This document shows positions 5,431 to 11,930 of a stretch of DNA of 11,930 nt, one piece after another. The translations under genes were made by a program, and so were the position numbers. The notes under the pieces were generated by a model, which saw only the letters and a program-made list of their open reading frames with translations, was not told the origin of the DNA and did not search any database. How positions within the stretch are numbered: position 1 is the first letter of the stretch; every line of letters starts with the position of its first letter. Source of the stretch: Thermoplasmata archaeon (GTDB taxonomy: Bacteria; Actinomycetota; Acidimicrobiia; Acidimicrobiales; Acidimicrobiaceae); NCBI GenBank assembly GCA_021836665.1, contig JAKBHQ010000178.1:1-11930 (forward strand). The letters run 5' to 3'.

Positions 5431-8343
5431 ATGCCGTATAACTTGGATGAACCCTGGATCTCAGCCTTGAAGGAACTCGCTATCGAGATCGATACCTCCA
5501 GCAGGCGAACGGCTGAGTATGCGTACGACGCCTCGAACTACCGTATCAAACCCCTCGGCGTTGTCTTTCCTCACAACGTACAGGATGTTAGCACGACACT
5601 ACGGGTTTGCCATCGATATGCCGTGCCAGTCATTTCACGCGGTGGCGGGACATCGATGGCTGGTGGAGCTATCGGCCCTGGCGTCATCTTGGACTTCTCC
5701 CGTTATATGAACAGATTGTTCGAGGTTGACCGCGAGGCCAAGCAGGCTACGGCAGAGGCGGGGATCGTCCTGACAACACTACAAGGCCTAGTAGAGCAAG
5801 AGACCAGAGGAGAGTTGACCTTCGCACCCGATCCTTCTAGCAAATCTCGAGCCACCCTAGGTGGTTCCATAGCAAACGACGCCTGCGGGAACCACTCAGT
5901 ACGCTATGGACGGACGTCTGATCATATCGTCGCTCTTAACCTGGTAACCGCAGACGGCTTTCAGATCACTGCTACAAGCACCGGTCTTGAGCCCACAATG
6001 GTCGGAGACAAACCAGCAACTGCAAAAGCCGTCGCACTCAGCGCTGGCCTCCGCACTCTGACGGAAAGGTACATGCATGAATTCCGACTCGAACTCGAAC
6101 GGATTCCGCGCCAAGTATCCGGTTTCCACCTCGCCAATTTACTACCGGAACGCGGATTTGATGTAGCTCGGTCGCTTGCCGGAAGTGAAGGAACCTGTGC
6201 GGTTGTTGTAAGTGCTAAGGTGCAGTTGGTCCCCGTCCAAGCCGCCTCGATACTTCTGAGCCTCGGCTATAAGAACGTAGTTGATGCAGCGCTGGATGTC
6301 CCTACCATTCTCGAATTTTCACCTGCTGCTATCGAAGGTATCGATGAGGCAATCGTCGATACCATGAGACGCCTACGTGGCCACAGGTCAGTCCAGGGAT
6401 TACCAGAAGGCAAGGCCTGGCTCTATGTCGACCTCGATGGAGAAGACGGCCCCGCCTTGAAAACGAAAGCTGATGAACTACTATCCAGGCTAAATTCGAA
6501 CGGACGATTCGTTGCAGGTCGGATTGTAGGGACCGAAGAGGAACGAGTTTCGTTGTGGCGCGTGCGTGAAGACGGCGCTGGACTCTCCGCTCGACTGTCC
6601 ACCGGAGAAGAGACGTGGCCGGGTTGGGAGGACTCCGCTGTGGCTCCGGAGCGCCTGGCTGACTATCTAGCTGACCTTCAAAACCTACTAGGACGATTTG
6701 GGTTACGCGGGCTAATGTATGGCCACTTTGGCGCTGGATGCATACATGTTCGCATTACCTTCGACCCACGGACTCCATCAGGCCGAGCCACTATGAGAGA
6801 CTTCTCGCTAGCCGCAGCTCAGCTGGTTGTCTCGCACGGCGGTTCGCTCTCCGGCGAGCACGGCGATGGACGAGCCAGAAGCGAACTTCTCTCGATCATG
6901 TATTCAAAATCGATGATCGACGCCTTCGCAAGCTTCAAACGTTTGTGGGATCCTAGCGGCATCCTCAATCCCGGCGTTTTGGTCGATCCAGACCCTTTAA
7001 TCGACAACCTAGCTCTCGACGGTGTTTCCGAAAGTCAGTGGCGCTCTAACTACGACTTCGCGTTACCAGTCTCTTCTCCATCCCAGATCAAAATCGACCC
7101 ATTCGTTCGCGCCGTGCAGAGCTGCGTTGGCATCGGCCGCTGCAGGAGCAGTTCCGGCGGCGTAATGTGTCCCAGTTATCGAGTGACCAAGGACGAGAAA
7201 GATTCGACCCGGGGAAGATCGCGCGTGCTCCAGGAGATGGTTCGGGGCGCTAAGAACATTGACAGCACCTGGCGCTCCGGGGAAGTGCGCGAGGCCCTCG
7301 ACCTCTGCCTGTCCTGTAAAGCTTGCTCAGTTGACTGTCCTGCGGGCGTCGACATGGCGGCATATAAGGCGGAGTTCCTCAGCCACTACTACCGACATCG
7401 GGTTCGACCGCTGTCCCATTATACGTTAGGTTGGTTACCGCTCTGGCTACGCGTTACTCGACGGATTGCGCAACCGCTCAACCTAATTCTTTCATCTCCC
7501 TTAGCGAGGCCGCTAGCGGCCCTCGGCGGAGTCTCTACAAGACGTCGCTTGCCCAAGTTTGCGAGTGCTGGTGACCTTCGTCGGGCACTTGTAAACCCAG
7601 AAGAGACCCAAAACCAACCAGATCGATCCGATATCGTATTGGTCATTGACAGCTTCACTAAGGGATTTCGCCCAAAAGCAGCCGGAGCAGCGCAGCGCGT
7701 GCTCAATGCGTCGGGCAACACTGTAGAGTGCAACTCGAGCGTCTGTTGTGGCCTGACCCTCATCTCAACGGGACAGCTCGCCGCAGCGAAAAAAGTGCTT
7801 GAGCGGACTGTCCGGACTCTTGACGACGGTACAGACCGGCCAATTGTACTGCTCGAACCAAGTTGCGCCGCCTGCCTGAAGCGAGACCTGCCTGAGCTCG
7901 TCCATACCGACGCCGCACTTCGCGTCTCCGAAAGGATCCGGTGCTTTGCAACTATGATAGTCGAGTTGAGTGAAGCTGGCTGGCGCCCCGATTGGAAAGG
8001 TGGCGTGCCACCACAAGAGGTCACATTACAAGTTCATTGCCACGAGTACTCAGTATTTGGTGCAGATTCGCAGAAAGCAGCCCTGCGGGCTCTCGGCATC
8101 AAAAAAATTCGCGAGGCTACTGGCTGCTGCGGAGTCGCAGGCAACTTCGGCTTCGAGGCAGAACACTTCGATATCTCAATGGACGTTGCGCAACTGGCTC
8201 TTGCCCCCGCTCTTGGCGAAACAGCTGAGGGAGTCCCGGTTCTGGCCGACGGGTTCAGCTGTCAAATGCAAGTCTTACAGTTAGAACCTGAACGCCGAGT
8301 CCTGCACTTAGCCGAACTACTCGATGAATCATCGCCTCGATAA
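5431..8343 (+). CDS. FAD-linked oxidase / 4Fe-4S / CCG-domain fusion, D-2-hydroxyacid dehydrogenase (YdiJ/Dld-II-like)
   Basis: Large flavo-iron-sulfur dehydrogenase of 970 residues. Relatives oxidise D-lactate, glycolate or D-2-hydroxyglutarate and pass electrons through Fe-S clusters to the respiratory chain. The N-terminal FAD-binding PCMH domain (about 40-270) has RGGGTSMAGG at 70-79. The C-terminal oxidase domain has GHFGAGCIHVR with His432 and His439 and SGEHGDGR with Glu476, matching the metal-ligand pattern of D-2-hydroxyglutarate dehydrogenases. Iron-sulfur cysteines follow: C565, C571, C580, then C626, C629, C632 and C636 in CLSCKACSVDCP. The C-terminal part carries cysteine-rich CCG motifs (C772-C773, C812/C815, C899-C900). 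No signal peptide or clear membrane span is seen. The ribosome binding site is weak; a 10-codon frame (5392-5424) ends 6 nt before this ATG and might aid reinitiation. It sits between aminotransferase and aldehyde dehydrogenase genes, so its hydroxyacid is probably a pathway intermediate or by-product. Family certain; substrate not. Confidence 0.9.
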   Translation: MPYNLDEPWISALKELAIEIDTSSRRTAEYAYDASNYRIKPLGVVFPHNVQDVSTTLRVCHRYAVPVISRGGGTSMAGGAIGPGVILDFSRYMNRLFEVDREAKQATAEAGIVLTTLQGLVEQETRGELTFAPDPSSKSRATLGGSIANDACGNHSVRYGRTSDHIVALNLVTADGFQITATSTGLEPTMVGDKPATAKAVALSAGLRTLTERYMHEFRLELERIPRQVSGFHLANLLPERGFDVARSLAGSEGTCAVVVSAKVQLVPVQAASILLSLGYKNVVDAALDVPTILEFSPAAIEGIDEAIVDTMRRLRGHRSVQGLPEGKAWLYVDLDGEDGPALKTKADELLSRLNSNGRFVAGRIVGTEEERVSLWRVREDGAGLSARLSTGEETWPGWEDSAVAPERLADYLADLQNLLGRFGLRGLMYGHFGAGCIHVRITFDPRTPSGRATMRDFSLAAAQLVVSHGGSLSGEHGDGRARSELLSIMYSKSMIDAFASFKRLWDPSGILNPGVLVDPDPLIDNLALDGVSESQWRSNYDFALPVSSPSQIKIDPFVRAVQSCVGIGRCRSSSGGVMCPSYRVTKDEKDSTRGRSRVLQEMVRGAKNIDSTWRSGEVREALDLCLSCKACSVDCPAGVDMAAYKAEFLSHYYRHRVRPLSHYTLGWLPLWLRVTRRIAQPLNLILSSPLARPLAALGGVSTRRRLPKFASAGDLRRALVNPEETQNQPDRSDIVLVIDSFTKGFRPKAAGAAQRVLNASGNTVECNSSVCCGLTLISTGQLAAAKKVLERTVRTLDDGTDRPIVLLEPSCAACLKRDLPELVHTDAALRVSERIRCFATMIVELSEAGWRPDWKGGVPPQEVTLQVHCHEYSVFGADSQKAALRALGIKKIREATGCCGVAGNFGFEAEHFDISMDVAQLALAPALGETAEGVPVLADGFSCQMQVLQLEPERRVLHLAELLDESSPR

Positions 8344-8370
8344 GAGAACACCAGAACAAGGAGAACGAAA

Positions 8371-9840
8371 ATGAACACAAGGAACCGAGACGTGCAGTCC
8401 ATAGTCCATGGGCTCAATACGGGTCTCTACATCAACGACGAGTGGATCGAGGCCGAAAAGGGGAGAACCTTTGCAGTGGAGAATCCCGCTACTGGCAAAA
8501 CCCTCACTTCTGTAGCTGACGGTTCCGAAGCCGATGCCGAGCGGGCGATCGCAGTGGCTGGAAACACGCAGGCAAGTTGGGCGAAAACTTCGCCCCGTGA
8601 GCGCAGCGAAATCCTCCGCAGAGCTTACGACATTATTATTCAGCGGACCGAAGACCTTGCAGCATTAATGACCGCCGAAATGGGGAAGCCCTTGGCTGAA
8701 GCTCGCGGCGAAGTAGCATACGGGGCAGAGTTCCTCAGATGGTTCTCCGAAGAAGCCGTTCGCATACCGGGTGACTATACCAATTCGGGCGACGGCAAGA
8801 ACCGGATACTCGTCACTCGCTTACCAGTTGGGCCTTGCGTACTCATCACTCCGTGGAACTTTCCGCTGGCAATGGCTACTCGAAAAATAGGCCCGGCTAT
8901 CGCTAGCGGCTGTACCATGGTATTCAAGCCCGCCCCACAGACCCCACTCACCTCGCTGGCGCTGGTCCAGATCTTGCGTGAAGCCGGATTGCCCAAGGGC
9001 GTACTGAACGTTGTAACCTCCTCTGATGCGCCCAAAGTTGTAGGGGCCTGGATGAGAAGCGGCATCGCTCGTAAAGTAAGCTTCACTGGCTCAACCGATG
9101 TCGGTAAGCTTCTACTGGCTCAAGCAGCTCAGCACGTGATGCGGTCCTCAATGGAACTCGGCGGCAATGCCCCATTTGTGGTTTGCGAAGATGCGGATAT
9201 CGACCGCGCCGTCAACGGGGCGATGATGGCTAAGTTACGCAATATGGGGGAGGCCTGTACGGCGGCGAATCGCTTTCTCGTCCACCACTCGGTTGCAGCG
9301 GACTTTTCTGCCAAATTGGCAACACGGATGGGTGAACTCACAGTCGGAGACGGCTCACTCCCAGGAACCGACGTCGGCCCGTTGATTGACACAGCTGCAC
9401 TGGAGAAGGTGCAACTCCTCGTCGACGATGCGCTCAGTCGAAATGCAGAAATCATCGTCGGTGGCCGTCGTCGTGACGGCGCTGGTTATTTCTACGAGCC
9501 TACCGTACTGGCCAACGTACACCCCGACTCGCTGTTGATGAACACTGAAATCTTCGGGCCAGTGGCCCCAGTAATTCCTTTTGAGGACGAATCCGAAGCC
9601 ATCTCACTCGCCAACGACACGGAGTGGGGACTAGTCGGCTACATCTTCACCCAGGACATCGATCGCGCACTTCGACTTAGCGACGAGATCGAAGTGGGCA
9701 TGGCTGGCATCAATACCGGTATCGTCTCGAATCCAGGAGCACCTTTTGGAGGTGTCAAGCAGTCTGGACTTGGCCGTGAAGGTGGTCGCATCGGCATCGA
9801 GGAGTTCCTTGAGTATAAATATCTGGCGATTCCGCGCTAA
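8371..9840 (+). CDS. NAD(P)-dependent aldehyde dehydrogenase, succinate-semialdehyde dehydrogenase (GabD)-like
   Basis: Aldehyde dehydrogenase of 489 residues, the normal length of the GabD group, that oxidises a semialdehyde to the carboxylic acid with NAD(P)+. Catalytic positions are all present: PWNFP with Asn163, FKPA with Lys186 in the cofactor site, FTGSTDVGK (238-246) in the Rossmann fold, MELGGNAPF with general base Glu262, and GEACTAANR with nucleophile Cys296. The Glu-Cys spacing of 34 matches the family. AAGGAG lies 8 nt before the ATG, and the gene follows the FAD/Fe-S gene by 27 nt, so it is cotranscribed. With the aminotransferase three genes upstream of the island end it completes omega-amino acid to dicarboxylate conversion. 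Succinate semialdehyde is the default guess; aspartate or glutarate semialdehyde (DoeC- or DavD-like) cannot be excluded from sequence. Confidence 0.92.
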   Translation: MNTRNRDVQSIVHGLNTGLYINDEWIEAEKGRTFAVENPATGKTLTSVADGSEADAERAIAVAGNTQASWAKTSPRERSEILRRAYDIIIQRTEDLAALMTAEMGKPLAEARGEVAYGAEFLRWFSEEAVRIPGDYTNSGDGKNRILVTRLPVGPCVLITPWNFPLAMATRKIGPAIASGCTMVFKPAPQTPLTSLALVQILREAGLPKGVLNVVTSSDAPKVVGAWMRSGIARKVSFTGSTDVGKLLLAQAAQHVMRSSMELGGNAPFVVCEDADIDRAVNGAMMAKLRNMGEACTAANRFLVHHSVAADFSAKLATRMGELTVGDGSLPGTDVGPLIDTAALEKVQLLVDDALSRNAEIIVGGRRRDGAGYFYEPTVLANVHPDSLLMNTEIFGPVAPVIPFEDESEAISLANDTEWGLVGYIFTQDIDRALRLSDEIEVGMAGINTGIVSNPGAPFGGVKQSGLGREGGRIGIEEFLEYKYLAIPR

Positions 9841-9905
9841 TCCGTGACTCCTCCTGAGAAAATAAAAGTCAACCTGGATGAGTCGATCCTGGTAGCGACT
9901 TCCTG

Positions 9906-9920
9906 GCTAAGGGGCTTAGC
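9906..9920 (+). terminator. Possible weak terminator hairpin after the plus-strand operon
   Basis: GCTAAG and CTTAGC form a perfect 6-bp stem around a GGG loop, 65 nt after the aldehyde dehydrogenase stop. The following sequence (TGTAAATC) lacks a run of T, so efficient intrinsic termination is doubtful. It is the only compact hairpin found soon after the operon. Confidence 0.3.
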
Positions 9921-9943
9921 TGTAAATCACCTCCAATGTCAGA

Positions 9944-9958
9944 AAATTGTATCAATTT
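9944..9958. repeat. Short inverted repeat AAATTG-TAT-CAATTT
   Basis: A perfect 6-bp inverted repeat with a 3-nt centre. It resembles a regulator half-site pair, but its 11-bp ATTG...CAAT spacing differs from the GGATTGT/ACAATCC operators upstream, and no gene start follows it closely. Function unknown. Confidence 0.35.
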
Positions 9959-10231
9959 GCCTAGCCCCGAGATCAAAAAAGTCGGCGCTTTGGGCGTAAC
10001 ATACCTGCCGGGACTCCGCTGGGAATTCCCGTCGTGTCACCCATCTCGATGCGAATTCTATTTGCCACGGTCGTCTTTGGAGTCCTGGGTAGAGGTGCAT
10101 GGCCCCTTGGATGGCTTGTGGAGAACTTCCCTCCTTCAGCCCGCACCTATTGAGATAATAGGCACACAACTACCCCATAAATGATGCTTTAGCATGGTAA
10201 ATGGACGCGTTTCGACACTTAAGTCGTGTTA

Positions 10232-10528
10232 CTACGCGATCCCCTGAACTGGGATTATTGCTAAGGCGCCTCTGGTTCGAAATCCAGCTAGCAACCGAGC
10301 TCTTTTATTTTGAGGTCCCGGTGTATCTCGGCCTGTCTGGGTGTGACTGCCGTCCGTTGGGCGAAACTTCTTTGTGCCTTCAGCCATGCGAATGGTTCTC
10401 CACCTCGCATAACCCCATGGTCGAAGAGTTCCGTCACACGACGGACATTTAAGTACTCCGGCCAACAATTCAGCTTCGCAAACTTCGGGGCTATCCGATA
10501 CAATTGAAACCACGGTGCCTCTGGGCAT
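10232..10528 (-). pseudogene. Remnant of a DUF6431-like actinobacterial protein
   Basis: The first half of this open frame reads like the N-terminus of DUF6431 proteins: a stretch of the form VVSIVSDSPEV, then ELLAGVLKCPSCDGTLRPWG and YARWRTIR, that is, a CPxC zinc-knuckle start followed by the LRPWG-x-AR signature. After about residue 55 the expected cysteine-containing and hydrophobic family segment is not found in this frame, and the other two frames give only short unmatched stretches that stop soon. The gene therefore seems truncated and frameshifted. Such proteins are frequent near transposable elements in actinomycetes (from memory). The family call rests on motif recognition, not a search. 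Confidence 0.5.
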
Positions 10529-11112
10529 CTCTCATGTGGAACGGCTTGTCAAGTCAGCTGAATAAATTGTTTTGAAAAGGTTTTAGGGCGCGATGAACCA
10601 GAGGTCCTTTTGGCAACATCGTAACTGAGCAGGCGATGGGATCTTAGGTTCAAAGTAAATCGCATCCAGTGAAGCAAGGGCGAACGACCTTGGCACCGGG
10701 GCGGCAGCTGCTACGCTACCCCGTCGTCACCCAAGGTACAGGTGGCGGTCGGGCTCCGGTGCTCGCCAGGCGCGCCAGCCTATCGTGGATCGTGCCTCCG
10801 CCACTCTCATGTACGCGGGTCGGAACCGCAGTTTGTCTATCCGCAGAAAGTTGCCCCAAACTTGGTACGGCACTGGCATGAACCAGCGCCAAAGAGATGA
10901 CGGGGATCTGGTCTGCGACGGCGGGAGGCTGGCGCGCCTGGTGAACAACGGACACCTCTGGCGACGATTGGCGAGGTGACCGCAGAAGGATGTCCCTTTT
11001 GTTTTGGGTTACAGGTGACAGAACTACAACAGGTGCAGATGACATTGTCAGACACCTTGGGGGGACAAGTAGTTGGTCGAAGTGGGTCATGTGCAGGACT
11101 TGACTAACTGTG
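10529..11112. other. Long stretch without a recognisable gene
   Basis: Several overlapping frames of 60-225 codons exist here, mainly on the minus strand (the longest 10716-11393). Their translations are rich in Ser, Pro, Arg and Val without domain motifs, and none has a clear ribosome binding site. The longest also runs antisense or out of frame through the cysteine-motif ORF. It is best read as decayed DNA between mobile-element fragments. Confidence 0.45.
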
Positions 11113-11493
11113 TTAGCTGTCAAAAAGCTTACTGAAGGCGACTGGTTCATCGCAACCCGGACAGATTCCACCCGGACCAACCTTAGCCATGAAGCTTCTA
11201 CATTCACAGTGCTGTTGGCCACGGAGGCGTATATTGCGGGCTGGGCACTCGTAAGTGGTATCGGCCTTTCTGGGTAGCAATGACAGAAGCTCGGAGATTG
11301 TAGTGCGAGGCTGGTGACGAAGCCTGTATGCCTTAGAACGACAAGCATCAGAGCAGGTACTGCGATGTCGGCCCGCTGCCAGCTGGCCGACACATATCCA
11401 GCGGCTATCCGTGACGGAAACGGGACGCGACGGTACTACGGGCTTTGGCTGCGGTGATGTCTGAGATGAAGATGTCGAAACTAGTGATCTCAT
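11113..11493 (-). CDS. Cysteine-motif (zinc-ribbon-type) small protein linked to mobile elements, possibly decaying
   Basis: A 126-residue protein without a function I can name. Two cysteine modules are visible: one around CSDACRSKAYRLRHQ (about 48-62), resembling small actinobacterial proteins with a YCSDACRxxAYRxR signature, and a C-terminal one with YECP, CECRS and PGGICPGCDEPVA. Such proteins tend to lie beside insertion-sequence genes, and here the ATG starts 1 nt after the IS110 transposase stop (TGAGATG). Odd points: the first module shows a single Cys (ICVGQ) where a CxxC pair would be expected, and YECP is followed by ARN rather than a second Cys. Loss of zinc ligands suggests a gene in decay. 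The first 30 residues are low complexity, so the true start may be internal. Family link from memory only. Confidence 0.5.
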   Translation of the reverse strand: MRSLVSTSSSQTSPQPKPVVPSRPVSVTDSRWICVGQLAAGRHRSTCSDACRSKAYRLRHQPRTTISELLSLLPRKADTTYECPARNIRLRGQQHCECRSFMAKVGPGGICPGCDEPVAFSKLFDS

Positions 11494-11494
11494 C

Positions 11495-11815
11495 TCAAGA
11501 GGTCATCTCTACGTAAACGAACCCGGCGAGCTCTCTTGCGATCGCTGTAACTACGGTGTTCCTTGAGTCCTTTCTGCCAGCGAGGCGTCGGAACCGCCCA
11601 CACAGACGCAGCTGGGCATTCCAGGCCCGGTCGATCACCTCTTTTTGAAGGTCACTCTGACGGGCTTTCATCGCAACTCCAGTGCTCGGACCGTGCTGGT
11701 AGGACCAGGCGGACTCTACAAGCTGGGTACGCACATGAACGTTGCCGGCATGGGTGATGTGTCCTCTCGATACAGAGGCTCCTGAGGAGTACTCTGAGGG
11801 TACTATAGACGTCAC
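11495..11815 (-). mobile_element. C-terminal fragment of an IS110-family transposase
   Basis: The translation contains the IS110/IS116/IS902 transposase C-terminal signature: VPSEYSSG, then GHITHAGNVHVRTQLVESAW, then a basic segment (RAWNAQLRLCGRFRRLAGRK) and the tail VVTAIARELAGFVYVEM before the stop. Full-length members are about 350-400 residues with an N-terminal DEDD RuvC-like catalytic domain; only about the last 100 residues are here. Upstream of VPSEYSSG, where GLVPSEYSSG and the helix-hairpin-helix part should continue, none of the three frames reads as transposase. The element is therefore a truncated, inactive remnant. The nominal first codon at 11815 is GTG and probably not a real start. 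Confidence 0.75.
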
Positions 11816-11930
11816 ACACTGACCTGCTCCGTGAAATCCAGCAAAGAGTAGGGGAATGTCGTCGCATTGAGATAGTCAACTAGTTCTTTGGTTACCGGCT
11901 CGATCTTGGGAATGAAGCGGTTGTGTGTTA
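11812..11930 (-). CDS. Partial open frame entering from the right edge, unidentified
   Basis: The minus strand is open from the window edge to a TGA at 11812-11814, giving about 38 residues that include RFIPKIEPVTKELVDYLN and TTFPYSLLDFTEQ. The composition looks protein-like, but I do not recognise the family. It ends within a few bases of where the IS110 homology begins, so it could be a gene whose 3' end was cut by the insertion or rearrangement that brought the transposase fragment. It could also be chance. Confidence 0.3.
   Translation of the reverse strand, partial: THNRFIPKIEPVTKELVDYLNATTFPYSLLDFTEQVSV

Larger units (their letters stand above)
9841..10231. other. Spacer downstream of the operon, no convincing gene
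   Basis: Short open frames occur on both strands (for example 9936-10184 plus and 9939-10169 minus) but none has a ribosome binding site or recognisable family. The stretch holds the small hairpin at 9906-9920 and the inverted repeat at 9944-9958. It appears to be non-coding or decayed DNA. Confidence 0.5.

Noticed and set aside
7419..8024. 201-codon minus-strand open frame inside the FAD/Fe-S gene
   Set aside because: It is a shadow of the coding strand; composition is Arg/Ser-rich without motifs.
9936..10184. 82-codon plus-strand open frame after the aldehyde dehydrogenase gene
   Set aside because: No ribosome binding site, no recognisable family, and an equally long frame occurs on the opposite strand.
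10265..10292. TCTGGTTCGAAATCCAG, resembling a tRNA T-arm and 3' end
   Set aside because: The loop is a base too long for a proper T-stem and no acceptor, D or anticodon arms can be paired around it.
10716..11393. 225-codon minus-strand open frame, the longest in the right part
   Set aside because: No recognisable motif or ribosome binding site, and it overlaps the cysteine-motif ORF in another frame; likely a chance frame.

Overview
The window looks like a catabolic gene island from a bacterium of moderate G+C, probably an actinomycete. The evidence for that is the type of mobile-element debris at the right end: an IS110-type transposase tail, a cysteine-motif small protein, and a remnant resembling the actinobacterial DUF6431 family. 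No rRNA, tRNA or CRISPR array is visible, and taxonomy cannot be fixed from these genes alone.

Layout. Positions 58-3606 (minus strand) hold three tightly packed genes, transcribed in this order: an ornithine cyclodeaminase/mu-crystallin family protein resembling EutC, a cystathionine gamma-synthase/lyase family PLP enzyme, and an M20 family amidohydrolase. Positions 4127-9840 (plus strand) hold three more: a class III (GabT-like) aminotransferase, a 970-residue FAD/iron-sulfur/CCG-domain 2-hydroxyacid dehydrogenase, and a succinate-semialdehyde-dehydrogenase-like aldehyde dehydrogenase. The two arms diverge from about 520 bp of spacer. Each arm has a recognisable sigma-70-type promoter, and each promoter carries a palindrome with the same core half-sites, GGATTGT and ACAATCC. 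One of these is a perfect 40-bp palindrome overlapping the -35 and spacer of the minus-strand promoter. This implies one shared regulator, probably GntR-like, encoded outside the window.

Function. The six enzymes make sense together as an amino-acid breakdown route. The M20 enzyme would free an amino acid from an N-acyl or amide conjugate. The PLP lyase would carry out a gamma- or beta-elimination. The cyclodeaminase-like enzyme would act on an imine or amino acid, recalling EutB/EutC and BhcB/BhcD pairs. The aminotransferase and aldehyde dehydrogenase would turn an omega-amino acid into a dicarboxylate, and the FAD/Fe-S enzyme would oxidise a D-2-hydroxyacid. The substrate is not determined; the combination does not match a standard pathway I recognise.

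Right end. From 9841 to 11930 there is no convincing intact metabolic gene. A decayed DUF6431-like fragment, long apparently non-coding DNA, a cysteine-rich small ORF that appears to have lost some zinc ligands, and the C-terminal third of an IS110-family transposase suggest a worn mobile-element boundary beside the cluster.
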